From a bacterium (GTDB lineage Bacteria; Hinthialibacterota; Hinthialibacteria; Hinthialibacterales; Hinthialibacteraceae): 48,793 bases of DNA. The position numbers and the translations under genes are program-made. The stretch lies in contig WGLV01000001.1 in NCBI GenBank assembly GCA_016125385.1, forward strand, positions 1-48,793. The letters are read 5' to 3'. The stretch's first letter is position 1. The number at the start of each line of letters is the position of its first letter. Below the pieces are notes generated by a model. It searched no databases, was not told the origin of the DNA, and saw only the letters and a program-made list of their open reading frames with translations. Positions 1 to 8,281 of the stretch are shown here, one piece after another.

Positions 1-11
1 CACGAGTCCCT

Positions 12-70
12 TGGACAAGCCTCCGGTTTGTCCACAGCCGCTTGAGGAAACGAGCGCGCTCGTTTCCTCA
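12..70. repeat. Two adjacent inverted repeats, one a perfect 28-nt palindrome
   Basis: Positions 12-18 (TGGACAA) pair with 28-34 (TTGTCCA), and the stem can extend inward to about 10 bp with a G-T pair. Directly after it, 43-70 is a perfect 28-nt palindrome with half-site TGAGGAAACGAGCG. No T-tract follows either, so they do not look like ordinary intrinsic terminators. They lie 5' of the PHP-domain gene at 190 and may belong to the end of a gene outside the window. No second copy was noticed in the window. Confidence 0.6.
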
Positions 71-189
71 CAGGATTCACAAGCATAAGAACAACGCAAA
101 AACTCTCACTTCAACTGGATCAAAAAAACGGGGCTAGACAGTGATTGATTCAACTCAAAAACGATTGTCTAACAATGGAAGGAGACATA

Positions 190-1431
190 ATGATTGGGAA
201 ACTGGCGCGTGTTTGTTTATGCGTTGGGATGGCGGCGCTGTTCGCGGCCGCGTCTCATGGCGATGAATGGTGGAAAGGCAACACTCACACCCATTCGATG
301 TGGAGCGACGGCGACGATTACCCCGAGATGATCGTGGACTGGTACAGGGAGCACGAATACAACTTTCTGATGCTCTCCGACCACAACGTGCTGTCGATCG
401 GCCAGCGTTGGATCAATCCCGCGAAAAGCCGTGGCGGGGTCAATGCGCTGGAGAAATACATCGTGCGTTTCGGCGATGAATGGGTCGAGACTCGCGATCG
501 CGACGGCGTGCTGGAAGCGCGGCTCAAACCGCTGAACGAGTTTCGCTCGCTGTTTGAGAAGCCGGATAAGTTTTTGCTGATTCAGGGCGAAGAGATCACC
601 GATAACTTTCACGACGCGAAAACCAACCAGAATCTTCCCATCCATCTCAATGGCGTAAACCTGATCGAATACATCATGCCGCGCGGCGGCGATTCGGTTA
701 AAGAAACGCTTCAGAACGACATCAACGCGGTAATGGAACAGCGCGAGCGCACCGGTCAGCCTATGTTTCCCCATATCAACCACCCCAACTTCGGCTGGGC
801 GATCACGGCGGAAGACATCATGGCGCTGGACGGAGAAAAGTTTTTTGAAATTTATAACGGGCACCCATCTGTGCATAACGACGGCGACGCCTCGCACCTC
901 GGAACCGAACGCATGTGGGACGTGATTCTCTCGAAACGGCTTGGCGAATTGAATAAACCCGTCATGTACGGCATCGCCACCGACGATTCGCATAACTATC
1001 ACCAGTTCGGCGCCGGCGAGAGCAACTCCGGCCGAGGGTGGGTGATGGTGAAAGCGCCCCGGCTGACGCCGGAGGCGATCGTAACCGCGATGGAGCGGGG
1101 AGACTTTTACGCCAGCACGGGCGTGACGCTGAACGGCGTGGACGTGCGGGATGGCATGATTCGGATCATGATTAAACCGGAAAAAGGTGAAAATTACACA
1201 ACCAAATTCATCGGGACTCGCAAGGGCGCGGAGCTGGACCGGGATTCAGCAGGACGCTACAGCGGTAAGATTGGCGAAGTGTTTTCGGAAGTGGAGGGGA
1301 ACTTCGCGACATATCGCCTTTCGGGAGATGAACTTTATGTGCGCGCGGTGGTTTACTCCAACACCATGATGGATAACCCGGTGACGGATCGTGACGTGAA
1401 ACGAGCGTGGACCCAGCCGGTGATACCCTGA
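190..1431 (+). CDS. Secreted PHP-domain metal-dependent phosphoesterase-like protein
   Basis: The 413-residue product starts with a typical signal peptide (MIGKLARVCLCVGMAALFAAASHG), so it probably acts outside the cytoplasm. The mature protein opens with NTHTHSMWSDGD, the metal-binding His motif 1 of PHP domains, followed by the motif LMLSDHN and later HINHPN and ATDDSHNYH, which supply further His/Asp ligands. PHP proteins hydrolyse phosphoesters with a di- or trinuclear metal centre; the substrate here is unknown. The ATG at 190 is chosen over an in-frame upstream start at 145 because AAGGAGA lies 6 nt before it and the signal peptide begins there. The gene is single and is followed by a hairpin terminator. 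Confidence 0.85.
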   Translation: MIGKLARVCLCVGMAALFAAASHGDEWWKGNTHTHSMWSDGDDYPEMIVDWYREHEYNFLMLSDHNVLSIGQRWINPAKSRGGVNALEKYIVRFGDEWVETRDRDGVLEARLKPLNEFRSLFEKPDKFLLIQGEEITDNFHDAKTNQNLPIHLNGVNLIEYIMPRGGDSVKETLQNDINAVMEQRERTGQPMFPHINHPNFGWAITAEDIMALDGEKFFEIYNGHPSVHNDGDASHLGTERMWDVILSKRLGELNKPVMYGIATDDSHNYHQFGAGESNSGRGWVMVKAPRLTPEAIVTAMERGDFYASTGVTLNGVDVRDGMIRIMIKPEKGENYTTKFIGTRKGAELDRDSAGRYSGKIGEVFSEVEGNFATYRLSGDELYVRAVVYSNTMMDNPVTDRDVKRAWTQPVIP

Positions 1432-1466
1432 TAGCAGGTTAGATTCATCCGATCGAAAAGACGCGG

Positions 1467-1503
1467 CGCCTCGCCGGGATTTTTAATCCGGCGGGGCGTT
1501 TTG
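1467..1503 (+). terminator. Rho-independent terminator after the PHP-domain gene
   Basis: A GC-rich stem of about 11-12 bp, with one or two G-T pairs, forms between 1467-1478 and 1487-1498, followed by TTTTG. It lies 36 nt after the stop codon at 1431. Confidence 0.85.
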
Positions 1504-1617
1504 ATGAACTATAATAGGCGTGAGGGGAGTGCGTTGCGTGTATGTGATTATTGATGTTCTCGTTTTCCATATTTTATCCCTGCTTAACAACCCTGAATAA
1601 ACAGCGAGACGATTCAA

Positions 1618-2175
1618 ATGAGTAAACAAGGGTTCACGCTGATCGAATTGATGATTACGGTGGCGATAGTGGGCATTCTGGCGGCCATCGCTCTGCCGAA
1701 TTACACGAATTCACTCATCAAGGCGAAAGCGGCGAAGGCTGAAGCCGACATGAACGCACTGAGTACGGCGATTGAAAGTTACCGCATCGATCACAACCGA
1801 TACCCCTCCTGGACCGATCCGGACGGGACGCATAAGAATCCCGTCGACCGGCGGCTGATTCCACTGACGACCCCCATGCCCTATATGTCGGTGATTCCCG
1901 TGGACCCATTTATCTCGGTTTGGGAATACGAGGCCTATACGACGTATGATTACGTCGACGCCTGGAGCTCGATCCATTACAAGAAAGATTCGATTCTGGA
2001 CGTATCGTTTCGTTGTTCTGAATGGCGTCTAGCCAGCGCTGGGCCGGACGGCAGAGTTACCTTCGGCTCCGCGTATTCTTACAACTTGACGAATGGACTG
2101 CGCAGTATCGGCGATATCGTACGTACGGGACCAATAGTGAAATTTCCCTGTGTACCGTTTCTGCGCGATCGATAA
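1618..2175 (+). CDS. Type IV/type II secretion prepilin-like protein (GspG-like)
   Basis: The 185-residue product begins MSKQGFTLIELM, the class III prepilin signal cleaved between Gly5 and Phe6, with Glu at +5 of the mature protein. A hydrophobic helix follows (ITVAIVGILAAIALPNY). After cleavage and N-methylation it would assemble into a pilus or pseudopilus in the inner membrane. The segment ESYRIDHNRYPSW and the late ASAGPDGR motif are typical of GspG-like pseudopilins and related orphan pilins. The Shine-Dalgarno is weak (GAGACG, about 7 nt before the ATG). No secretion or pilus assembly genes are nearby, so it is an orphan prepilin, convergent with a second one at 2251-2952. Confidence 0.9.
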   Translation: MSKQGFTLIELMITVAIVGILAAIALPNYTNSLIKAKAAKAEADMNALSTAIESYRIDHNRYPSWTDPDGTHKNPVDRRLIPLTTPMPYMSVIPVDPFISVWEYEAYTTYDYVDAWSSIHYKKDSILDVSFRCSEWRLASAGPDGRVTFGSAYSYNLTNGLRSIGDIVRTGPIVKFPCVPFLRDR

Positions 2176-2202
2176 GCAGTGAACTGAAGCGATCAACGAG
2201 AG

Positions 2203-2238
2203 AGGCCTCATTCCCTGGCGGGATTTGAGGCCTTTTTG
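2203..2238 (+). terminator. Intrinsic terminator after the first prepilin gene
   Basis: AGGCCTCA at 2203-2210 pairs with TGAGGCCT at 2226-2233 and is followed by a run of five T. It separates the convergent prepilin genes; the minus strand has no matching T-tract, so it works mainly for the plus-strand transcript. Confidence 0.85.
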
Positions 2239-2250
2239 TTTGATTGGGGG

Positions 2251-2952
2251 TCAGCGGCGTAATTGGACGCGTCGGGGCTGAATGGTTCCGCCGACGGTTA
2301 ATTCAAACTCGCCGTACCAGGTTTGACCGGGCGATTTCTCATCCGGCCCCAAACGATAGGGGAAAGGAATCGCACGGTCTGGATCGAACAATCCAACGTC
2401 GAGATGGAGGCTTCGCGCCAGCCACACGCTGGCGGCGTCATGCTCGATGTCGGCTTCTCCGCCCGCTGCGCCACCGGCGTCGACCGCCGCGTAGTTATAG
2501 GCGTACCGCATGAATTTCCATTGCGCCACTTCGCGCCGTCCGAAATCGCCGCTCGCACAACTGGGCCAGGCGGGGATGGATTGGCGATAGGTTCTGCGCA
2601 ACGCTGGATCGTAGAGATTTTCTTCGGCGCAGTAACCGCGCTCGGCGAGCTGGAGGGGGATTCCGCTCCAGAACCCATTGGCGGCGGGACCGCATCCATA
2701 GGTCGTCTGACCGGGGCTGGGCGTGGAACCGGCGGTTCCATCGGCGGGCGGAAATGCGCCGTAGTCGGTCCGGTAAGCCATCAGGGCCGTGTGGATGGCG
2801 CGCAGGTTGGCCTGCGAGGCGGCGGCGTCGGCGCGTTCGATCGCGCCGGTGACGTTGGCGATGCTGGCGGCGGCAAGCACGCCGATGATCGCCACGACGA
2901 CAAGTAACTCGATCAGAGTAAACCCACGGTTTTGAGTATTGAAATAATGCAA
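2251..2952 (-). CDS. Prepilin-type protein under a cobalamin riboswitch
   Basis: The 233-residue protein begins MHYFNTQNRGFTLIELL, a class III prepilin signal with cleavage after Gly10 and Glu at +5, followed by a hydrophobic helix (VVVAIIGVLAAASIANV). The helix continues into an alanine-rich region (RADAAASQANLRAIHTALMAY), as in orphan pseudopilins. The globular part carries four Cys and Gly/Pro-rich loops; no known pilin subfamily was recognised beyond the N-terminus. The start codon is TTG (complement of 2950-2952), with GAGG about 7 nt upstream. Upstream on the same strand, with no other gene between, are a promoter and a full B12 riboswitch (3088-3253), so expression is probably switched by cobalamin. 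Surface display through a type II/IV assembly system is inferred. Confidence 0.85.
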   Translation of the reverse strand: MHYFNTQNRGFTLIELLVVVAIIGVLAAASIANVTGAIERADAAASQANLRAIHTALMAYRTDYGAFPPADGTAGSTPSPGQTTYGCGPAANGFWSGIPLQLAERGYCAEENLYDPALRRTYRQSIPAWPSCASGDFGRREVAQWKFMRYAYNYAAVDAGGAAGGEADIEHDAASVWLARSLHLDVGLFDPDRAIPFPYRLGPDEKSPGQTWYGEFELTVGGTIQPRRVQLRR

Positions 2953-3087
2953 GGTAAGCCTCGATCTTCCGGACGCGCCTCACGGCATGAAGCGCAGGAA
3001 CGGCGATCGGAGAAAAGGCGACTTGGGTACGGCGAACGGTCCAGGTCGCGGAGCCTTCTCCTCGGTCGGTCTCCAGAACAGGAATGT

Positions 3088-3253
3088 GGAAAAGCAGGTC
3101 TTCTGGCTCCCGGGCGTCGTGGCCTACTCCCTCGCCTTCTCACCCTCGCGGGCAATGGCTGATGAGGTTTCGTTCCCGGTTACAGCGGCGGGACCGCGCC
3201 GGATTCTCACCGGCTTCCCTTCGCGCGGGGTATGGCCGCGCGATCGCCTTTCC
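3088..3253 (-). promoter_or_regulatory. Cobalamin (B12) riboswitch
   Basis: On the minus strand the conserved core is clear: AGCCGGTGAGAATCCGG, then GCGGTCCCGCCGCTGTAACC (the B12 box, about 3176-3189), and near the 3' end AGCCAGAAGACCTGC (3094-3108). Closing stem P1 forms between GGAAAGGC (3246-3253) and GCTTTTCC (3088-3095), 8 bp with one G-U pair. These match the known cobalamin riboswitch consensus. The next gene downstream is the prepilin starting at 2952, 135 nt away. A short hairpin lies between aptamer and gene, but no clear terminator with T-tract was seen, so the expression platform may act on translation or through Rho. Confidence 0.93.
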
Positions 3254-3259
3254 TGTTTC

Positions 3260-3289
3260 ATACTATGGCTGCTCGCGGGAGAATGTCAA
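3260..3289 (-). promoter_or_regulatory. Sigma-70-type promoter of the riboswitch transcript
   Basis: On the minus strand a perfect -35 TTGACA (3284-3289) is separated by 18 nt from TAGTAT (3260-3265; 4 of 6 matches to TATAAT). The predicted transcription start is about 3253, the first base of riboswitch stem P1, so promoter and aptamer support each other. Confidence 0.7.
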
Positions 3290-3403
3290 TCCGGAAAATC
3301 GGAGAGAGGCGGGTATGAATGATAGCCGCATCACTGAAAAACGTTTTCAGCCAGTGGTCGCTTATGGTAGAGTGGCTGAAAATACCAATTGGGGATGAAT
3401 GAC

Positions 3404-6064
3404 ATGAAAGCGATGATGATGACGATTCTTCTTACGCAATTGACCGTGACGGCGTTCACGGCGCCGGCCGATCCATTTCAGTGGGACGCGCCTTCACAAA
3501 CCGCGAAACCGTGGGCGCGCTGGTGGTGGCTGGGAAGCGCGGTGACCGAGGGCGAACTGGCGCGGCAACTGAACGAACTGCGGACGGCCGGGTTCGGCGG
3601 AGTGGAGATTCAACCCATTTACGCCGCCTCCGATTCACCCATTGAGCCTATTCCCTATCTTTCAGAAACCTGGGTACAGCGTCTGCGCTTTACCATTGAG
3701 GAAGCGAAGCGGCTGGGAATGGGCGTTGATCTGACATTGGGAAGCGGATGGCCGTTCGGAGGGCCGTGGATCGAACCCGAGCACGCCGCTCGTCGTTTGC
3801 TGGTGGAGGAATCAATCGTCAAGAGCGAGGTTAAAACTCGGCGCATCGAGAGCACGGTGGAGAAGCCGGTGGATCTGGTGGTGATTCAACCGCTCGCCGA
3901 AAAGGATTCAGCGGGGAGCGTTCTTGATGAAAAAAGCGGCGGCGTGTGGGAGGTTCCCGCTGGAGAATGGCGGGTTTTCGCCATCACCGATGGATATACC
4001 CGCCAGCAGGTAAAACGCGCGACGGTCGGCGCGGAAGGCCCGGTGCTCGATCATTTTTCACGCGAGGCCTTCGATGATTACATCAAGCCGTTCAATCGCG
4101 CGATAGACTGGCTGGGCGAGAGCCGCCCGCGCGCCACCTTCAATGATTCATTCGAGGTGTATGGCGCCAACTGGTCACCCGGTCTGCTGGAAACGTTCCG
4201 CGAGCGGATGGGGTATGACCTGACGCCTTATCTTCCGTTGCTGGCGTCGAAAGATGACAGCGAATTGATTCGGCGGGTCGTGCACGATTACCGCGTGGTT
4301 GTCGAAGCGATGTTTTATGAGAATTTCTGCAAGTCGTGGCGTGACTGGTCGCACAAAGAGGGGATGAAGATTCGCTTTCAGGCGCATGGATCGCCCGGCG
4401 ACCTGATCGACCTCTACGCGCTGGCCGACGTCCCCGAGACGGAGGGATTCGGGCGTGGCGGTATTGACGTGTACGCGCCGAAGTTCGCCTCATCGGCGGC
4501 GCACCTGTACGGCAAGCCGCTGACTTCATCCGAGACCTTCACGTGGCTGGATGAACACTTTCAGGTATCGTTGGACCACATGCGAAAGACGGCCGATCGC
4601 TTTTTCATCGCAGGGGTGAATCACATATTCTATCACGGCGTTCCATTTACGCCGCAAAGCGTGGCGTTTCCAGGATGGATGTTCTACGCCTCAACCAACG
4701 TAAGCGACCAGATGCCGTGGTTTAAACACGTGAAATACCTGAACGGCTATCTCGCGCGGGTTCAGAGCGTATTACAGCGGGTTCCATGCGATCCCGACGT
4801 ACTGCTGTTTTATCCAATTCACGATCTGTTCATGTTGAAGGACGGTGCGCGGAACGGATTGCAATACTGCACGATTCACAACTCAAATCACTGGATCGGT
4901 AGCGGGTTGCCCGGGACCAGCGAAGCGGCGAAGGAATTGCTGGAGGCGGGCGTGCAATACGATTTCGTTTCGGGACGAGCGGCGCGGGAGCAACTGAGGG
5001 TGGAAGACGGCGTGATTCGCGCTGGCGATAGCCGCTATCGCGCGTTAATCCTCGCGGGTTGCCACTGGCTTGAAGAGGATACGTTGAAACAAGTCACCAA
5101 ACTGGCGCGGGAAGGCGCCAAGGTGATCGTAATCGGCGACGCGCCTGTCGTGGTTCCAACGGGCGATCCGAATCTACCGGTATCGAGAGAAAGCATGACG
5201 GAATCGATGCGGCTCAAAGGCATGATGACGTCGGGCCGTATTCAACAGGTTTCGACCATGAATGAGGCGCTGGCGGCTCTGAAAGACGCGGGCGTCAAAC
5301 AGGAGAGGCTGGCCGAACAGGGATTCGAGTATGTAAGGCACGCGAAAGACGGCGTGACGTATTATATTTTACGCTACGCCGGTGAAGAACCGTTTGATGG
5401 ATGGGTATCGTTCGCGTCGGAAGGCGCGCGCGCCGTGGAGGGAGATCCGCTGCGAGGAACGATGGAGACTCTTCCCGCTCGTGGGGATGGGAAGCGAGAG
5501 TTCAGGCTTCGCTTCGAACCGTTGCAGGCAAAGATGATCGCGTTGGGCGACGGGCTGGCGGTTTCCACGCCGGTTGAAGACGTCGCGAGCACGGAACCGG
5601 CTGTGGTGAAAGGGCCTTGGACTTTGTCATGGAAGAATGAGGCCGGAGAATCCCACACCACGGAGTTGAGCTCGTTACAGGATTGGACGTCAATCGATGC
5701 GTTGCGCTATTTTTCCGGAACGGCCTCATATGAAACAGACATTGAGGCGAGCGGACCGTTCAGGCTGCAACTTGACGGGCTGCATGAATCAGCCGACGTG
5801 TATCTCAATGATGAATACCGAGGGACGATCTGGACGGCGCCGTACCGGTTGGAAATCCGCGAGGGAATCAAATCCGGAACAAACACGTTGAGGATCGAGG
5901 TGACGAATCTCGCCGCGAACCGAATGATTCAACTGGACCTAAACGGAGTGGATTGGCAAAAGTTTTATTTCGTGAACATCGATTATAAAAAATTCAGCGC
6001 CGCCGGTTGGAAACCGCTGCCTTCCGGACTTCTCGGGCCCGTGACCATCATGCCAATGGAATAA
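3404..6064 (+). CDS. Secreted GH106-like alpha-L-rhamnosidase
   Basis: The 886-residue protein has a short signal peptide (MKAMMMTILLTQLTVTAFTA) and then PWARWWWLG (about 36-44) and AGFGGVEIQP (about 62-71), the hallmark opening of GH106-type alpha-L-rhamnosidases and relatives. A TIM-barrel core follows (NDSFEVYGANW, PETEGFGRGG, SSETFTW). The C-terminus is a beta-sandwich with LHESADVYLNDEYRGT and NTLRIEVTNLAANRMI, as in the galactose-binding-like domain that ends this family. The expected role is release of terminal rhamnose from polysaccharide outside the cytoplasm. ATG 3404 is preferred to TTG 3389 or ATG 3395 because GGGG lies about 9 nt before it and the signal peptide starts there. It is divergent from the riboswitch transcript and appears single. 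Confidence 0.8.
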   Translation: MKAMMMTILLTQLTVTAFTAPADPFQWDAPSQTAKPWARWWWLGSAVTEGELARQLNELRTAGFGGVEIQPIYAASDSPIEPIPYLSETWVQRLRFTIEEAKRLGMGVDLTLGSGWPFGGPWIEPEHAARRLLVEESIVKSEVKTRRIESTVEKPVDLVVIQPLAEKDSAGSVLDEKSGGVWEVPAGEWRVFAITDGYTRQQVKRATVGAEGPVLDHFSREAFDDYIKPFNRAIDWLGESRPRATFNDSFEVYGANWSPGLLETFRERMGYDLTPYLPLLASKDDSELIRRVVHDYRVVVEAMFYENFCKSWRDWSHKEGMKIRFQAHGSPGDLIDLYALADVPETEGFGRGGIDVYAPKFASSAAHLYGKPLTSSETFTWLDEHFQVSLDHMRKTADRFFIAGVNHIFYHGVPFTPQSVAFPGWMFYASTNVSDQMPWFKHVKYLNGYLARVQSVLQRVPCDPDVLLFYPIHDLFMLKDGARNGLQYCTIHNSNHWIGSGLPGTSEAAKELLEAGVQYDFVSGRAAREQLRVEDGVIRAGDSRYRALILAGCHWLEEDTLKQVTKLAREGAKVIVIGDAPVVVPTGDPNLPVSRESMTESMRLKGMMTSGRIQQVSTMNEALAALKDAGVKQERLAEQGFEYVRHAKDGVTYYILRYAGEEPFDGWVSFASEGARAVEGDPLRGTMETLPARGDGKREFRLRFEPLQAKMIALGDGLAVSTPVEDVASTEPAVVKGPWTLSWKNEAGESHTTELSSLQDWTSIDALRYFSGTASYETDIEASGPFRLQLDGLHESADVYLNDEYRGTIWTAPYRLEIREGIKSGTNTLRIEVTNLAANRMIQLDLNGVDWQKFYFVNIDYKKFSAAGWKPLPSGLLGPVTIMPME

Positions 6065-6068
6065 AAAT

Positions 6069-6746
6069 TCAGCCTTTACGAACAAATGAGTCGCCGGTCC
6101 AGCGGTAGCCGTCTTCATGGAAAGCGGAGAAGTCAGCAGGATCGGCGATTTTGTTTTCACACAGCCAGCGTATGAAGCGTCCTTTGATGAATTTGCCCTG
6201 ATGTCCGGCGGGGGTGCGTTTCCCGTTGATGATCCGGATGAAATCAACGCGAATTCCGCCGTCATACGGCGCCGCCTTGAGATGGGTGAGGGGAAGCAGG
6301 TCGATGACGAAAACGCCGCGAAGTCGATCCGCGATGATCTCGCGCCAGTAGTGGGCCGCGTCGAGTTTGGCGATGGAGAGTTTGTAATCGGGAATGGGAT
6401 CGGCTGGCTTCAACAGACCGAACACGGCGGAGACGATGCGGACCCGGGTATTGAACACACGCCGAGCTGCTGGGGCCATGCCTGGATAATCGATTCCATC
6501 GTATACCACGCCGCTATACCGTTCGATCGCCGGAAGAGAGGGGGAGTGGAGAATGGCGTGGTTCGCCTGAATCGCTTCATCAAGGGCTTTACCTTTAACG
6601 CCCAGCAACTTGCCCCAATCGCCTCCGAACTCGCTCAGGCGTTCGATCATGACGCGCGCTTCCGGCGTCGGATCGATGGGCTCGCCCGCGCCGCCAGGTC
6701 TTTTGCCTTCGGATGGTGGAATGAGGATGTATGTTTTTTTCGTCAT
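6069..6746 (-). CDS. yaaA: YaaA/UPF0246 family peroxide stress protein
   Basis: The 225-residue cytoplasmic protein opens with KKTYILIPPSEGKRPGG, matching the LLPPSEGK-type start of the actinobacterial-like branch of the YaaA (DUF328) family. Other family signatures are YSGVVYDGID, ARRVFNTRVRIVSAVFGLLKPADPIPDYKL in the middle, and a C-terminal FHEDGYRW. E. coli YaaA (258 residues) limits free iron and protects DNA during peroxide stress; the same role here is inferred from family. The ATG at 6746 has only a weak GGA upstream. It ends 4 nt from the convergent GH106 gene and has no clear operon partner. Confidence 0.85.
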   Translation of the reverse strand: MTKKTYILIPPSEGKRPGGAGEPIDPTPEARVMIERLSEFGGDWGKLLGVKGKALDEAIQANHAILHSPSLPAIERYSGVVYDGIDYPGMAPAARRVFNTRVRIVSAVFGLLKPADPIPDYKLSIAKLDAAHYWREIIADRLRGVFVIDLLPLTHLKAAPYDGGIRVDFIRIINGKRTPAGHQGKFIKGRFIRWLCENKIADPADFSAFHEDGYRWTGDSFVRKG

Positions 6747-6853
6747 TAGATGTCCGTCGTTAAAGGTCTATAGGAATTCCATTTTTCATTCATCCGCCAA
6801 ATCGGTCAAACGCTCCAGCGGAGAGGAGAAACCGCCCTGCCGTAAAATCGTAG

Positions 6854-6909
6854 CGTGAACACAATATTCACGAACCCGTTCAATCAGGAGAACGGGTTTC
6901 TTGTTTTTT
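6854..6909 (+). terminator. Twin hairpin ending in a strong terminator, with no plus-strand gene upstream
   Basis: CGTGAA (6854-6859) pairs with TTCACG (6867-6872). Immediately after, AACCCGTT (6873-6880) pairs with AACGGGTT (6891-6898) and is followed by TCTTGTTTTTT. It lies 58 nt upstream of the PQQ-propeller gene (start 6967), and the preceding gene (yaaA) runs the other way. It is therefore either an attenuator in that gene's leader or the end of a small or antisense RNA. A possible promoter after it is TTGTTT (6901-6906), 18 nt, TATGAC (6925-6930). Confidence 0.7.
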
Positions 6910-6966
6910 AAGGAATCCACTCAATATGACATCGCAAACAAACAAAGCGCGGGGGAGGTCGTACTG

Positions 6967-8241
6967 ATGAATCTATTTATTCGAATTCTGACGATCGTGT
7001 GTTTCATAGCGCCGCTCACCACGCGGGCATCGGATGAAAACTGGCCGCACTGGCGCGGGCCGCACTATACCGGCGCCGCCGAGGCGACCGGTCTGCCCGT
7101 TGAGTGGGGGCCGGAGAAAAATCTGCGGTGGAAAACCGTTATGCCTGGAGAAAGCGCCGCCACGCCCGCGGTATGGGGCGATCGGGTTTTCGTCAGTTCG
7201 CGCGATGAACGCTCCGGCGATCTGCTGGCGATGTGTCTCGATTTGAAGAACGGCGAAGAAGTCTGGCGCAAGACGGTGGGAGTTGACGCGGGAGCCAATC
7301 GCCGCCAGAACATGGCGTCTCCTTCGCCGGTCACGGATGGGAAACGCGCGATTTTTCTTTATGGGTCCGGCGATCTGGCGGCGTATGACCTGGACGGCGT
7401 TGAATTGTGGAAGCGCAATCTGCAGCGCGAATATGGACGTTTTCAGATTCAGTTCGGATACGCCTCCAGCCCCACGCTTTATGAAGACAGGCTTTATCTG
7501 ACCGTGTTGCAACGCTCGCCGGATTCATTTCTGATGGCGTTGAATCCAGATACGGGTGAGGAACTCTTCAAGCATATTCGCCCGACGGACGCCAAACAGG
7601 AGTCGATGGAGGCCTATACAACGCCGATTCCATTCGAGGGAGCGGAGCGCAAGGAGATTCTGGTGATGGGCGGAGACTGCATCACCGGGCACGATCCCGC
7701 CACGGGCGAAGAGCTCTGGCGCTGGGCGGGATACAATCCCCGCAAGATCGGCCATTGGCGAATCGTGCCATCCGCGGTGACGGGCGGCGGATTGGTTTTC
7801 GCCCCCGCGCCCAAACGAGAACCGTTGTATGCGCTCAAGGCGGGGCTGTCGAGCGAGACCGGCGATGACGCCGTATCATGGAAATTCGACGCGGCGCCGC
7901 CGGATGTCTGTACGCCCGCCTATCACGACGGGCGCTTGTATGTTTTCGATGGCGACCGGTATGTCATGACCTGTGTTGACGTATCGAGCGGAGAGACGAT
8001 GTGGAGCGGTGAATTGGAGAGTTCCGTCGTGTTTCGCGCTTCACCCACTTTAGCCGATGGTAAGCTGTATTGTGTGAATGAGAACGGCCTGGTTTATGTA
8101 CTGGAGGCGGGCGACGAATTCAAGATTCTCAATCGGATTGAGATGGGCGGCTCGCCGGTGCGGGCGTCGATCGCGGCGGTGGGGAGCAAATTGTTGATTC
8201 GAACCGCTGAAGCGCTGTACTGTGTGGAACAGGCTGGATGA
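6967..8241 (+). CDS. Exported PQQ-like beta-propeller protein
   Basis: The 424-residue protein has a signal peptide (MNLFIRILTIVCFIAPLTTRAS) and then ENWPHWRGPHYTG, the WRGP start common to PQQ-like propellers of planctomycete-type genomes. Repeats containing D-x-x-[ND]GEExWR/LW motifs follow (LDLKNGEEVWRK, DLDGVELWKR, HDPATGEELWRW, VDVSSGETMWS), indicating about seven blades of the PF13360/BamB type. No catalytic residues of quinoprotein dehydrogenases are evident, so it is likely a structural or binding propeller rather than an enzyme. ATG 6967 is preceded by GGGGGAGG 8-10 nt upstream; an upstream in-frame start at 6901 overlaps the terminator tail and is rejected. The next gene begins 40 nt later and may share its transcript. 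Confidence 0.85.
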   Translation: MNLFIRILTIVCFIAPLTTRASDENWPHWRGPHYTGAAEATGLPVEWGPEKNLRWKTVMPGESAATPAVWGDRVFVSSRDERSGDLLAMCLDLKNGEEVWRKTVGVDAGANRRQNMASPSPVTDGKRAIFLYGSGDLAAYDLDGVELWKRNLQREYGRFQIQFGYASSPTLYEDRLYLTVLQRSPDSFLMALNPDTGEELFKHIRPTDAKQESMEAYTTPIPFEGAERKEILVMGGDCITGHDPATGEELWRWAGYNPRKIGHWRIVPSAVTGGGLVFAPAPKREPLYALKAGLSSETGDDAVSWKFDAAPPDVCTPAYHDGRLYVFDGDRYVMTCVDVSSGETMWSGELESSVVFRASPTLADGKLYCVNENGLVYVLEAGDEFKILNRIEMGGSPVRASIAAVGSKLLIRTAEALYCVEQAG

Positions 8242-8281
8242 TCGCGTGTGAAAAAAATCAAAACCGAACAACGAGGATAAA

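Noticed and set aside
1509-1514. TATAAT before the first prepilin gene as a promoter
   Set aside because: The -35 position falls inside the preceding terminator stem and has no match.
2913-3155. Open frame inside the riboswitch on the minus strand
   Set aside because: It runs through the conserved aptamer and is Arg/Pro-rich; the RNA explains the conservation.
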